Below, piece after piece: positions 31,458 to 42,200 of a stretch of DNA of 64,000 bases. The notes below the pieces were generated by a model, which made no database searches, had not been told where the DNA came from, and saw only the letters and a program-made list of their open reading frames with translations. The stretch is from Zopfochytrium polystomum (Eukaryota; Chytridiomycota; Chytridiomycetes; Chytridiales; Chytridiaceae), in assembly GCA_025765615.1 (NCBI GenBank), contig JAIVFJ010000266.1, positions 20,176 through 84,175 of the forward strand. Reading direction: 5' to 3'. Within the stretch, counting starts at the first letter, position 1. Every line of letters begins with the position of its first letter. The position numbers and the translations under genes were made by a program.

Positions 31458-32600
31458 ATGCTCCGCGTCCTCGCTCCCCTCTTGGCCTTCACCGCGCTCG
31501 CTTCCGCAGCTCCCTGTCTGAGCCTTTGCCCTGAAGAGACCAGGTCCCTCAGCGAGCTGTACCAGGACGCCCTCACCGAGGGCGGAGTCCTCAACGTCCG
31601 CGCCGGCGGCGACGAGCTCGACCAGCAGGACAGCATCAAGCAGGCCTGGGAGTCGGCTTTCCCAGGCATCAAGTACAACGTCACCATTGACCTTTCCAAG
31701 TACCACGACGGCTACATTGATCGAGAGATCGCCTCGGGCCAGGTCTACACTGATGTTGCCACCCTACAGACGCTGCACGACTTTCCTCGTTGGAAGGACG
31801 CCGGCGCGTTGATGCAGTACAAGCCGGCCGGCTTCGGGCAGGTTTTCGACGAGATCAAGGACAGCGACGGCTACTACTATGGCTGTAACCTGTTTGGATG
31901 GGCCCTCCTGTACAACACCGCCCACGTGACACCTGCACCCACTGGGTTCATTGACCTACTGCGACCCGAGCTGAAGGACAAGCTGGTCATGACGTACCCC
32001 AACGACGATGACTCGTTCCAGCACACTTTGTTTAACTTGTGAGCGCAACTGTTCTACTCTGTTTCGCTTCCCACACTGACTCATTGTCCCCCACTTGTCC
32101 CCCCTCCCCTTCAACCCCTCAGAGTGAACCACTACGGCTACGACTTTTTCGACAAGCTCATCGCGCAAAACCCGCGCTGGGTCCGAGGCGGCTCAACCCC
32201 CATCGCGCTCATGTCTACAAGCTTGAACGGCAACGGCTCCTACTACCTCGCGTACACCGCTGCCTTCGGGCCCCCTGGTCTGGCCGTCGTCGATCCCACC
32301 GACGTCCCGGCAACAACCTGGTCGCAGACCGCCGCGATCCTCGCAAAGGCGCCGCACCCAAAGACCGCAAAGCTGTTTGCCAACTTTTTGCTGTCCAAGG
32401 ACTTTCAGGCCGCTAACTCGCCGTCGGTCAGGAAGGACGTGCCGCCCGCGAACGGCGACAAGCCCGCGAACGAGAAGTTTGACCTGACCGCGTTTGCAAA
32501 GTACATGGCGGACCGCCCCGCGGTGGAACGGTTCCGTTTCTTTATCGAGTCCAAGATTGGCACGCCACAGGGGCTCAGCCCGTTGGTGGATGGGTTGTAA
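31458..32600 (+). CDS. Secreted extracellular solute-binding protein (ABC-type, class 6-like)
   Basis: Exons 31458-32038 and 32123-32600 (phase 2, TT|A) encode 352 residues. The signal peptide is MLRVLAPLLAFTALASAAPC. The mature part follows the bacterial iron/2-aminoethylphosphonate-type binding-protein pattern: EGGVLNVRAGGDELDQQDSI, KQAWESAFPGIKYNVTIDLS, VYTDVATLQTLHDFPRWKDA, GYYYGCNLFGWALLYNTAHV, GFIDLLRPELKDKLVMTYPN and the C-terminal KTAKLFANFLLSKDFQ. Such proteins normally deliver substrate to an ABC permease; fungi that carry them lack that permease, so scavenging of metal or a small solute outside the cell is inferred. The origin is plausibly bacterial, but the gene has a spliceosomal intron. 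A deleted relic of this same gene lies 280 bp downstream and again at 58.7-58.9 kb. Confidence 0.8.
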
Positions 32601-32879
32601 TCTGGGTTGTGGTTGACGTGCCTCAATGAAGGATGGAGGCGGGTCTGTTTTGAACCGCGCCAGTCCATGACTAGAAAGACTGTTGTTGTGCGGTACACAT
32701 ATCTTCTCAAACGTTGACTGGAACAACAAAATGGAAGGAGTGGGGCGAAGGGAAAGAATTGATTCCTGTTCATGCTTCTTGTGTTCAGCGGAAAATTCGA
32801 AACAGCCGCAAAAATCCCCAACATTCTTCTCAGTGCTTGCCGTTTCAGGAGAGTCCCACATCTACCGGAAAAAGGCCAC

Positions 32880-33012
32880 TCCCACAGCTTCACCGAAAAG
32901 CTCTGTGTCCTCGCTCCTCACGGCGCTTACCTCTGCAGCTCCCTCACAACGAACTCTGCCAGGACGCCCCCACAGAAGGTCGTGGGACTCAGCCCGTTGG
33001 AGGATGGGTTGT
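32880..33012 (+). pseudogene. Deleted relic of the solute-binding-protein gene
   Basis: Short blocks match the gene at 31458 in order: its leader around the start codon (CTGTGTCCTCGCTCCTCAC), the signal-peptide end (CTCTGCAGCTCCCT), the GAACTCTGCCAGGACGCCCC block (parent GAGCTGTACCAGGACGCCCT), and then directly the 3' end (CTCAGCCCGTTGGAGGATGG, parent CTCAGCCCGTTGGTGGATGG). Nearly 1 kb in the middle is missing. The relic is carried in both copies of the inverted repeat. Confidence 0.75.
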
Positions 33013-33217
33013 TAACTCAGTTCATTAGAGTGGCTTGACGACAGCGCTTGTCGATAAATGGTCGAGATTTTCTTTTTGGCAAGCAGTCCACACGCAGCGG
33101 GAGTTGCCGGGAATTGTCGGCGTCGAGGCGAAAATGAAGGAGTAACTCTTCCTGGTCACCGGAGATCTTCGCAATTTGACAATCGAGCTTCGCGCAGCAC
33201 CAGTTTCATAATGTCCC

Positions 33218-33302
33218 CTCAACAACTCAACAAGGCTGTTTTATTTCTAATCATCAGCTGCCAACCCCCAGTAACGGAGCCCCTTACTGTTGAGTCGTTG
33301 AG
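33218..33302. repeat. Hairpin with 15-nt arms
   Basis: CTCAACAACTCAACA at 33218-33232 pairs with TGTTGAGTCGTTGAG at 33288-33302 with one mismatch, leaving a 55-nt loop. The same structure is kept in the inverted copy near 58.45-58.54 kb. Confidence 0.7.
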
Positions 33303-33315
33303 AAACTAGCTGAAA

Positions 33316-33360
33316 ACAAAAAATAAAAATAAAAATAAAAATAAAAATAAAAAAATAAAT
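33316..33360 (+). repeat. (AAAAAT)n microsatellite
   Basis: About seven tandem AAAAAT-type units inside the left inverted-repeat copy; a shorter version is present in the right copy at about 58394-58436. Confidence 0.85.
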
Positions 33361-34234
33361 ATTGGTACATTCCAGTATAGTATACGATATTCGGGCTTCC
33401 GCGGATGGTTTGCAATCTGTCATGGGCCAGCATCGCTATGATTGTTCGAGGAAGAGGGTGGCTGTGGGGGGGCGCGTTTGTCAGACGTCGAAAAAAAGAG
33501 GCGCTCAAGGAGGTTCCATGGCCACACAAAGCAAAGCATCGGTTAACTCTTGTCACTTTGCGGATGATACCCGATGGGTAATATTTTGCAAAACAAGCTT
33601 GTCCTTTTTGATCGCTGTCTCATGACCAATCAGCAGCGCCGAAAAGAAAAAACACATGAGCCTTCGCAATTTGTCACGGCGGCGGCAGAAACCCTCAGCA
33701 CTACTCACTCGACTGTGTCCATTCATCTGAGCTTATCTCGTGCCTAAAAGTTGTGCACGTGACGCGTGCCATCCTTCTAAAAATGAAAGAAATTAGGAAT
33801 AAGAAGGAGAACTCGGACGCTCGCGGCGATCGAGCCCTAACTCAAATCTGAAATGGCTCGGGGGGTTACAAGTCCCAGTTCGTTCGGAAGTTTACTTTGG
33901 TATCGTCGTTTACTATTTTTGCAACAACTTTGATGTTCAATCGTCAAACACTACCCACGGCCTCAGCGGCCCGAGCTGGGTTGATGATTTTGGCGTATGA
34001 ACGGGTAATCAATAATACTCACGAAGCAAGGCAGTTGAACTTCACAAACACCAAGTACCAATATAAGAGACTGAATGTGCTTGCTTGCTCGCAAAGGCAA
34101 GAGGGAGAGAGATAGAGAGAGACAAGCAGGGACAGATAGACCGGCGAGGCAGCAGGCACAAAGAAATAGACATCCAGGCCAAGACAAAGACAGACTTGCT
34201 AAAGAACGGGCGAGACAAGTTGTTTTATATTCGT

Positions 34235-35227
34235 TCACAGCCCCATCGTCGCCACAGCCAGCGCGATCAGCGCCGCCGCCGCGACCGCCGCAGGGTGCGC
34301 CGCGGCAACGGCAGCAGTCGCGCCGCTCTTGATGTTGGACGGGGACGCGCTGGCAGTCGACGCCGACGACGACGTGGCCTTGGCGCTACCGGTGGCCGAC
34401 GCGGTCGCCGTGCCGTTGGCCGGGCACACGACGGCGGGGCAGAGGTCCTTGATGTTGGCAACCGTGCAGAGGTCGGTGGGGCGCAGGTCCGGGATGGTCG
34501 CGAGGCCGTCGTCGGTGCGCGCCGCGAGGCCCGTGGCATCCCCCAGGACGACGTCTGTTAGTTGTTTTTTTTTTTTCGTTTTTTTTTTTTTGGTTTTTGT
34601 TGTAGTTGAAGAGGAGTGATGGAGGGATATTCTTTAGAACAAGAACAAAACAACAGCGAATATAAAGAAAAAGGCCGATCCTCACCTGCGCACTGGTAAA
34701 GCGCGCCGTCCGGGCCGTCAAAGATGGTCTGGATGACAGCCTTGTCGCCGGACTTTGCGCCGGAAACGGCGGTCAGGTCGATGAGGAACGACGAGTTCCA
34801 CGGCGGGAGGTTGGAACAGGTGTTGACGGTGCCAAAGTCGGTGGCGAACGTCTTGATGAGGGTGAACGACGAGGCGCCCGTCAGCTGGATGCTGACCGAA
34901 ACGTTGGCCTTGGAGTGGAACGCCGAGATGGAGACGTTGGACTCTGTGTGTGTTTTGAGTTTCAGCGAGGTTTGTTTCGAGAACAAGGAGGGTGCAACAA
35001 TAACTGGCCAGCTTACTCAGAGGGAAGGCAACGGGGTTGACGGTGGTGTTGAAGCCACCGCACGGGCTGGTGGGCTCGTTGTCGTCGCTGAAGCCGCGGG
35101 TGAGGGGAGAGGTCAGGACATAGTGGGCGCTGGCGACGGACGAGGTCAGGATGGCCAGCACGCTCGCAACGAGTGCTGTGATGAGAGCGTTCTTGCTGTT
35201 GCTGGTGGTGCTGCTGCTGGACGGCAT
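34235..35227 (-). CDS. BIM1-like (X325) copper-histidine-brace protein, GPI-anchored
   Basis: Exons 35227-35017, 34943-34686 and 34554-34235 give 262 residues with phases 1 and 1. The signal peptide ends SSVASA and the mature chain starts with His: HYVLTSPLTRGFSDDNEPTS, PCGGFN. This N-terminal His and the PCGGFN motif are typical of the BIM1/X325 family, which binds Cu through an LPMO-like histidine brace and serves copper acquisition rather than polysaccharide cleavage. Core motifs follow (FATDFGTVNTCSNLPPWNSS, FDGPDGALYQCA|DVVL). The C-terminus is Ser/Thr/Ala-rich and ends in a hydrophobic stretch (AAVAAAALIALAVATMGL), as in GPI-anchored proteins. The second intron has two poly-A runs on the coding strand. 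Cell-surface copper capture is inferred from the family. Confidence 0.8.
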
Positions 35228-35938
35228 TGTTGTGCTGAGGAGGAGAGTGGTGGTGGTAGAGGGAGGATGTGGAGGTTGCGTTACGGGGTGGAATGAGTTA
35301 AAATGCTTGCTGTTTCTGCTGCCGTTCCCAATTTATACGGACACCTCCACTCACAAAAGACAGAAGGGATCGACCAGCAGCAGACAGATCGACAGACAGA
35401 AACCAAGCTAAAAGCGCCTCGCTCAGACAAACCCGCTCTGTTCCGTTCTTGCATTCTTTTCTTTCGTCTGGTGGCTGTCTGTCTGTCTGTCTGCCTGTGC
35501 CTGTGCTGCCTTTGCATCATTGGCTTTTTGTCTAACTCTCTGTCGACCGACCTTCCTCGGCACGCTGCGTGTTTTTTGCCCCATCATCGGAGGGAATTTT
35601 GCGGTTGGGAGACAGACAGAGACAGACAGACAGCGCCAAGAAAGAAGGAAGAGATGAAAAAAACAAAAGAGGACAATTTTCGGGCGTGCGAGAGTTTGAT
35701 TGGGTGCGCGCAAAAATGCCTCGTTTCCTTTCAGCTAATGTCGCCGACCGACAGACAGATCGGACAAATTTGGCGAAAAAAAAAGTAAAAAGGAAATCAA
35801 ATAGGAGACAAAAAAATCTAGTGAAAAGGAAAAGGGTTCTTTCAAAAACTAAAACAGCGTCCTCATATAAGCCTCCTCTTCCCTCCCTCAATCCACCAAC
35901 AATCCTCATCAACCCTGGCATATCCTTCCTTCAGCATC

Positions 35939-36141
35939 ATGTGGCTCCAGTCTACCTCATCGCCGCCGCCGCTGCCGCCGCCGCCAAAGCTCCTGTCGTC
36001 GTCGCCAAAGCCCCGGACGGCCTCCGCCGCTGCTGCATCCGCGCTCGCGCTGCTACTGCTACTGCTGCCGGCGGCTCCCGTCGCCGCACATTTTAAGGTG
36101 TGTGTGTGTGTGTGTGTGTGTGTTGTGCATGTGTGTGCGAG

Positions 36142-36231
<90 letters not shown>

Positions 36232-37291
36232 CGAAGAGGAAGTAACGCTGTCCCATTGCCTCCCATCGAAAGATCGACCAACCGCCGCACCGCGCCGGGT
36301 TCAACGAAGCCCAGGAGATCTTTGCGCCGTGCGGGAACGCCGCGGTCGGAGCGCGCACCGACTTTCCCATCGGTAACCTACTCTCGCGTGTTTTTCCCCT
36401 TATCATCATCCTGCCTCCTCCCTTACTCTTTCTTTCTCCCCCCCACCCTCCCAGTCGGCGGCACCCTCTCCATGACCTCGTTCCACCCGACGGCGTCGGT
36501 GCTGTTCCAGATTGCGACGACGTCGGCGCCGGGGGTCAACAGCTTCGACCAGTCGATCGGGCCGGCGTCCGCGACGGTGTCGATGGGCGCGTACAGCGTG
36601 TCCGGGATCGACCTGTCGGGCGTGCGCGGCGCCGCGGACGGCGCGCCCGCGACGCTGCGGATCGTGTTTGACGCCGGCGACGGCACTTTGTATGACTGCG
36701 CGGACGTGGTGAGTTTTTGGGGGTCTTGGCTCTTGACCCCCCCCTGTTTGTGGTGGGGTGGAGTCTTTCGATCGCTAAAACGGGTGGTTAAACTACAACT
36801 ACCGGAAACAGACGCTGCGCGACAACCGCCCGACGTCCACGTCGACGACCGCGGCGCCGCCGCCTTCTGGGACGACGAGTGCGCCCGGAGGTGGGGACAC
36901 GGCGACGACGACCGCGGCCGGGGGTGCGACTACGACGACGGGCACGGAAAGCGGCGCGTCGTCGTCGTCGGCGACGGACGGAGGGGCCACGACGTCGGCC
37001 GGGTCGTCACCGTCCTCGTCGTCGTCGGCGACGGACGGAGGGGCCACGACGTCAGCCGGGTCGTCACCGTCCTCGTCGTCGTCGGCGTCGGGAAGCAAGG
37101 GCGGCGCGGCGTCGGCGGGCTCGTCGTCGTCGGCCTCGTCGTCGTCGGCCTCGTCGTCGGGCTCCCCGGCGGCGGCGTCGACGTCGTCCAAGTCGGCGGC
37201 GGTTGCGGCAGTTCCCGCAGGAGCGGCTGTTGCGGCCGCTGCTGCTGCTGCTGCGGCGGCGGCGGCGGCGGCCTTGGTTATGGCGCTGTGA
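35939..37291 (+). CDS. BIM1-like (X325) copper-histidine-brace protein, GPI-anchored, second copy
   Basis: Exons 35939-36097, 36273-36372, 36455-36708 and 36812-37291 give 330 residues. A long signal peptide (LALLLLLLPAAPVAA) precedes the mature N-terminal His: HFK|IDQPPHRAGFNEAQEIFA, PCGNAAVGARTDFPI. The conserved core has GGTLSMTSFHPTASVLFQIA and FDAGDGTLYDCADV. The tail is a Ser/Thr/Ala mucin-like region with a tandem 20-residue repeat (SSATDGGATTSAGSSPSSSS twice) and a poly-Ala hydrophobic end, consistent with a GPI signal. Intron 1 is almost entirely a (GT)n-(GA)n microsatellite. The gene is divergent from the first BIM1-like gene at 34235, with about 700 bp between start codons. Copper-binding role inferred. 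Confidence 0.78.
36098..36228 (+). repeat. Compound (GT)n-(GA)n microsatellite forming most of an intron
   Basis: The donor GT of intron 1 is itself the first unit of a GT run (36098-36125), interrupted by TGTGCATGTGTGTGCGAGGG and followed by about 85 bp of GA repeats to 36228. Length variation here would change intron size and could affect donor choice. Confidence 0.9.
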
Positions 37292-37393
37292 AGAAAAACG
37301 GTTCCCCCTCTTGCTTTTATGCCCTTGTTTCTATGATGGCAATTCCTCCTTTTTGAACCGCTTGCACACGGTGCGCGAAAGAAGATACCCTCG

Positions 37394-37424
<31 letters not shown>
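37394..37424 (+). repeat. Poly-A tract
   Basis: Run of 31 A about 100 bp downstream of the second BIM1-like gene. It may be an internal priming-like or retrotransposition scar, or simple slippage. Confidence 0.9.
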
Positions 37425-37429
<5 letters not shown>

Positions 37430-37434
<5 letters not shown>

Positions 37435-39060
37435 GGGGGGGTAGGCGGTAACAACATGCCTTTTTCGACCCACATGCGCAACCGAAAAACTCTTTCCTCT
37501 TATTCTATGTTTTTGTTTGTGGGGGGTGCTTTGACAATCAAGAGAAAGAAGAAAAAAAAAAAGCGGTTGATCACAGACTTGACTTGTCACACCATCAAGA
37601 AAAGACAGGAGATTGTCTGTCTCTGTCTCTGTCGCTTGGTCTGCCGCTTGCTCTCTCAGTCTCTGTCCCTCATCACTCCTTGGGAGGAATGGAGAGGGCT
37701 GTCTCGATGTAATTTTTGTTTCATAAGAGTGTGCAGCACCTTTCCACTGCAAGTAGACATGGTGGTTGATGGCGAAGAGGTAGTCTGAAGTGTACGTGCT
37801 TTGGCCAGTATTGCGCGTGCCCCCCCCTGTCATCTGGTTTGGGCATGGCCTGATGCTTTCCTCGGAATTCGTATGTGTCATCGTCAGGTTCTTAGTCAGA
37901 GGCATCATACATCATTCCTGGTCTGAGATCGATGTGTGCTTTGTTTTCTTTCACAGTTGAGGAGTCATCTTCAGTCGCATCTGATTCATCCTCCATATCC
38001 TGGTCCTCATGAGGCTCCTGCAGCTCCACCTGGTCCCCTCAATTCCAGCATGGTTAGCGACGACACGGACGGCATCCTCACAGCGTGCACACCAACGGCT
38101 CTTGCCGCAACTCCGACAAGGACAATGCCAAGCAACTGATAGAGGTTCTCCAGACTTTGAAAAAGGTTGCCCACTCTTCAGGCCATAGTCATAATGGTCA
38201 AGCGGTACCGTCCCGTCGAAGCCGCGATGATTGCGTCGCTGAAAATCTACCTGGACAGCTTTGGCCACCTCGTCAAGCGCATACAACCCACTTGACGTGA
38301 TCATCGAGGCCGCTGCAGCAAACGCCGTCGCAGGCTTCAGCAACGTTTGACGAACGCTCCAAAAAGTTCGAGGAAAATCTGCTTAAAAGATTTCCGACCC
38401 TCAAAGACCGCTTCGTGCACGTTCTCATGGAGAATCGAGCATCCGTTCCAACCCCGCGGTCAACGCCTGTTCTGCAGATTGCCTCAGCTGCTTCTTTTCT
38501 GCTGTGCGCTCTGCACCGCCGTGCACCCTAAACTCAATCGGGAAGCCGTAGCTGTTTCAAGACATCGACAAGATGGTCGTGGCCGATATCAAAAAGCGGC
38601 TCGAGGCGGATTTAAAGCGTGCCATAGACCAGAACAGCAACCTTGAGGAACTGTACCAGCCCACCGCCCGGGAGTTGTTCGCACTCAAGGACGACAACGT
38701 GCTTGCCGCAAAAAAGCTGCGATGCTGCGGGAAATTGATGGGATCGAGGAGCGCCTCCTCGGCAGTAATTCGCAAACTGACCCAGACCAAAGTCGAACTG
38801 CCGTTTTTCTTGCACACCTATGTTGCCTACGGCGACATCGTTCAAGCTCAAGTAATGCGTCCCCCACTTTAAGATTTCCGCGAAACTCTTGTCACCCCAC
38901 TGTACAAGTTCGTTAGGTAAATTTCAACAACTCACACGGCAACCACAACCTCCACAAAGAGCAAGTTCAAAGACGATTGAATGCCGTGAGCGGGACAACG
39001 AGAAAGAGAGAGAAAGAAAAAAAAATGAAAAAAATGAGGCAGAGACCATGCCGAAAACTG
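37430..39060. pseudogene. Decayed coding fragments, family not recognised
   Basis: Islands that look protein-derived include, on the minus strand near 38160-38290, LYALDEVAKAVQVDFQRRNH, RGFDGTVPLDHYDYGLKSG, and on the plus strand near 38573-38740, VVADIKKRLEADLKRAIDQN, SNLEELYQPTARELFALKDD, then by a one-base shift MLREIDGIEERLL and near 38875 DFRETLVTPLYKFVR. Frames are broken and the two strands disagree, so these are best seen as relics of one or two genes rather than a working locus. Confidence 0.35.
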
Positions 39061-39061
39061 C

Positions 39062-39062
<1 letters not shown>

Positions 39063-39096
<34 letters not shown>
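39063..39096 (+). repeat. Poly-A tract
   Basis: Run of 34 A in the spacer downstream of the ankyrin gene. Confidence 0.9.
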
Positions 39097-39098
<2 letters not shown>

Positions 39099-39248
39099 CA
39101 CACAAACGAGACCCGCAACAGCAACGGCAGTCGAATAAAAAAGGGCCTTGTGCGTAGGACCGGTTATTCACACTACAAACACACCAGACCGCCGAGGGGA
39201 GGCATTGGAAAAACCCAACAACACTTGCCCTTCCCGCGTCCCCTTTTT

Positions 39249-42200
39249 CTACACCCGAAGCGCCGCGCGGCGCTCCAGCCTCTCTAAGACTCTCGCCAAG
39301 TACGCAAAGCCCAACTCCCACGCGACCTCGGCCGCGGTTTTCCCGCGCACGGCGTCGCGGACAGCGGTCGGGACGCCGCCGCGGGCGAGGGCGCGGGCGC
39401 GGCCGAGGATGGCCCACTCGTTGAAGCGGGTGCCGGTGCGGGCGAGCAGGGCGTGGATGGCGGAGCCGGCGCCCCAGGCCGGGCTCGTGGTCGTGGCGGC
39501 GGCGTCGGTTTCGGGCACGTCGAGGAGAAGGACGACGCCGTCGTAGTCGCCGTGGTCGACGGCCATGTGGACGGCGGGGACGCCATCGAGGGTGCGCGCG
39601 TTGAAGAAGCGGTGCGCGAGGACGCGCGCAGAGGGAGCTTGGCCGGCGGCGGCAGTCGTGGTTGCAGGCTCGGTGGTCGAGGTGGCGACGAGTAGAGGGA
39701 GCGGATGAGCTCGTTCAGCCAAATGACGAGTTCGAGGCTGTGCCACAAGTTTGTGTTGTCCCACTCCGGGTCGGATTTGGCCAGCATGCAGTGGATCGGC
39801 TCCCACCCGTCGGCGTCGCGCGCGGTCAGCCTGGCGGGCCAGAAGGCTGTGGAGCTGGCACCGTCGGCGGCAATCTTCGCGTCGAGCGCGGCGCGGATGG
39901 CCTTGGCGTCCCCGATCTTGCGCACACCATGCAAAATATTGCGCGTCCACGCGCGCCCGGTGGCGGCGTCGACGCCGGTGACGACGGCGGCCGGATCCGC
40001 GCCGTGGGCCTCGATGAGCGCCTTGACGCCGACTCCGCGTAGCACGGGCGGCAGCGGGCCCTCGCCGTCGCCGAGGTCGAGCGGCGCGTGGGGGTCGGCG
40101 CCAAAGGTGCCGACGACAAAGTCCACGCACTCCCTCATGCCGGTCGCGCACGGGAGGTGCAGGGCTCGGTCCACGTCTGCCTTGCTCACGATCGTTGTCG
40201 CGGGGCTACCGGTGGGCGCGGCAACGAGCAAAGGGGTGAGGCCCAGCTTCGTGTCGCGTTCCTCCAGGTAATGCTTCAAAAAGGCCTTGTCCCGCGCTGC
40301 TCTTTTTTGCGCAGCGGCACAGATCGCGTCGACGCCCCGGCCGTCGTGGGCGCCTCGCCACAACGGTGTTTGGCCGGACTGGTCGCGGCTCCACCACGGC
40401 ATGCCTGCGTTGATCAGAGCTTCGACGTCGTTCTCTCTGTCAGTTCTGCGCTCTTGCGAATCCGCAGCGAGGTGGACGGCAGTCGCGCCCCCTTCGCGCT
40501 CAAGGGTAACCTCCACTGCCCGCATCGCATCGAGGACGGGGCCGGGCTGCAGGAGGCGTTTCAGAGTGTCCAGCGACGACTGCTCGTAGGATCGAGTGGC
40601 CACGTGCAGAAGGGGGTCGCCGGCAGTGCGCTCCTTCCACGTGTTGACGGAAGCAAAGGGCGCCGACGGCGACATGGCGTCGAGGAGCGTCTCGGTGACG
40701 GCGGCGCATTTCGCTCCGCCCATGATGGCGTTGCCCAGCGGGGTGGCGCCAGAGAACGCCGCGGTCCACGGATCCGCGCCGTACCGCAGCAGGGCCAGGA
40801 CGGTTTTCACCGGCGCGTCCTCGAACGAGTCGGGATCGTCGATCGAGGGTCGGTCAACGAAAAACATGCGGGCGAAGGGCAGGATCGACAGCGGCGTCTC
40901 GCCCTCGACATTTTCAGAGTTCAGGTCGATGCCCCCGGCACCGGGCACATGGCGCGCGCGCGGCTGCTTGGACGCGCGGCCCGCGGCGCCGCGGGTGCGA
41001 CGCGGTGTAGGCGATTCGGACTCGCCGTCGGTAAGCTGGGGAAAAACTCCGTGACCAGGAAACGGAGCGTTTCGAATCTGCGCTTCGATGCGGCGTGGTG
41101 GAAGACGTTGTTGTCGTTGTCGTCGCGGTGGGCAAATGCTTTGACGAGATCGTCCGGCGAGCGGGACCGCAAAGCCTTCATCATCGAGCGGACAACATCG
41201 ACCAGGCCTGCAGCCGCCACGCTCATCAAAGTTGTGCGGCCCATCTTGTCTCGCCGTTGAAGCAAGTTCGTCGGTGAGACACCGTATTTAAGGAGCAGAT
41301 CGACCACACCAGCCCGATCTGCCTTATCCATGTCTTGCCCGTAAGGGGCTTCGTCAACGCGCAGTCGAGCGGCGTTCTTCCCTTCTTATCTTTGAGGGAT
41401 AAGATGGGGCAACCCGTCACGGCAGTACTTTTTGTCACGGCAGTACTTTTTGAAGCTTCGGTTTGTAAGACCAGTCCAGCCATCTCTACGCGACGGCCTT
41501 TGGGAATGAAGTGGTGTCTTTGGAGGCAAATGTGATGAAGGATGGTCATTCCCTCCTTGTCGACCACCTTCGAGACGTCCATGTTTTGCTCTCGCGCCCG
41601 CTTGAGGAGGAAGCCCAACGTAACAGGCGCGCCAACTTTAATGCCGCAGTTGTGCAGTGTCGTGATACCGTTATCGTCGCCCGGGGTGGCATACTCGGCT
41701 CCGGCGTCGACCAGCAGCTTCACAACCTCACTCAGCCGAACATCGGCCTCGGCGTCGCGGTTGTAAAACTCGTCGACAGCGTCAAACAGAACTCGGGTCA
41801 GTGCGTCAGTAGTAAAAGGGGTGGACGCCACAGCGCGATGGCCGAGGGCTCTTTGCACAACCAATCGACAGCGCCTTTGAACAGCGATGGAAAGGAAGTC
41901 GAGGTCCTCCAGCAGCTCTCGGGAGACGTCGGCGCCAGCGCGATCCATCAGGAAGACAGCGATCGCGTCGTGAAAATCGTCGACAGCAGAGTTGACGAGC
42001 TCCTTCCACTCCGCCGGCTGCGATGGTCCGCCGCCCTTTTCTACCAGGAGACGGGCGACCTGAAGCTCCGAGTTCTCGTCTTGTCGAAGCCACATGTTGC
42101 AGAGCTGTTGCAAAGGCGTCCTTTCTTTTTTGTCCCGCACCTTGACGTCCGCTCCCCATTCGATCAGGACGGAAACAAGCTGGTCGCGCTTGTGAGCAAC

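Larger units (their letters stand above)
32680..34057 (+). repeat. Inverted repeat, left copy (about 1.4 kb)
   Basis: This block matches the reverse complement of 57714-59064 over its whole length, with small indels. It starts near TGTTGTTGTGCGGTACACAT and ends near TTCACAAACACCAAGTA. It holds a relic of the solute-binding-protein gene, a 15-nt hairpin, an (AAAAAT)n tract and about 700 bp of non-coding sequence. No terminal inverted repeats, clear target-site duplication or transposase were found. Confidence 0.85.

Noticed and set aside
33316..33360. CRISPR-like or minisatellite array
   Set aside because: Simple (AAAAAT)n slippage repeat without spacers; no CRISPR array anywhere in the window.
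32680..34057. Interpretation of the repeat as a solo LTR
   Set aside because: Ends can be read as TG...CA but homology extends beyond them and there is no 5-bp target duplication, primer-binding site or retroelement gene.
36100..37356. 418-codon open frame with (RE)n repeats
   Set aside because: It reads through the GA microsatellite of an intron; the spliced BIM1-like frame explains the conserved residues better.
36799..37908. Acidic 369-codon minus-strand frame with poly-Ala
   Set aside because: Mirror of the Ser/Thr/Ala tail codons of the plus-strand BIM1-like gene and of the downstream poly-A tract.
40088..41260. 390-codon plus-strand open frame
   Set aside because: Antisense of the ankyrin gene; no domain, and the minus-strand frame has clear ankyrin units.
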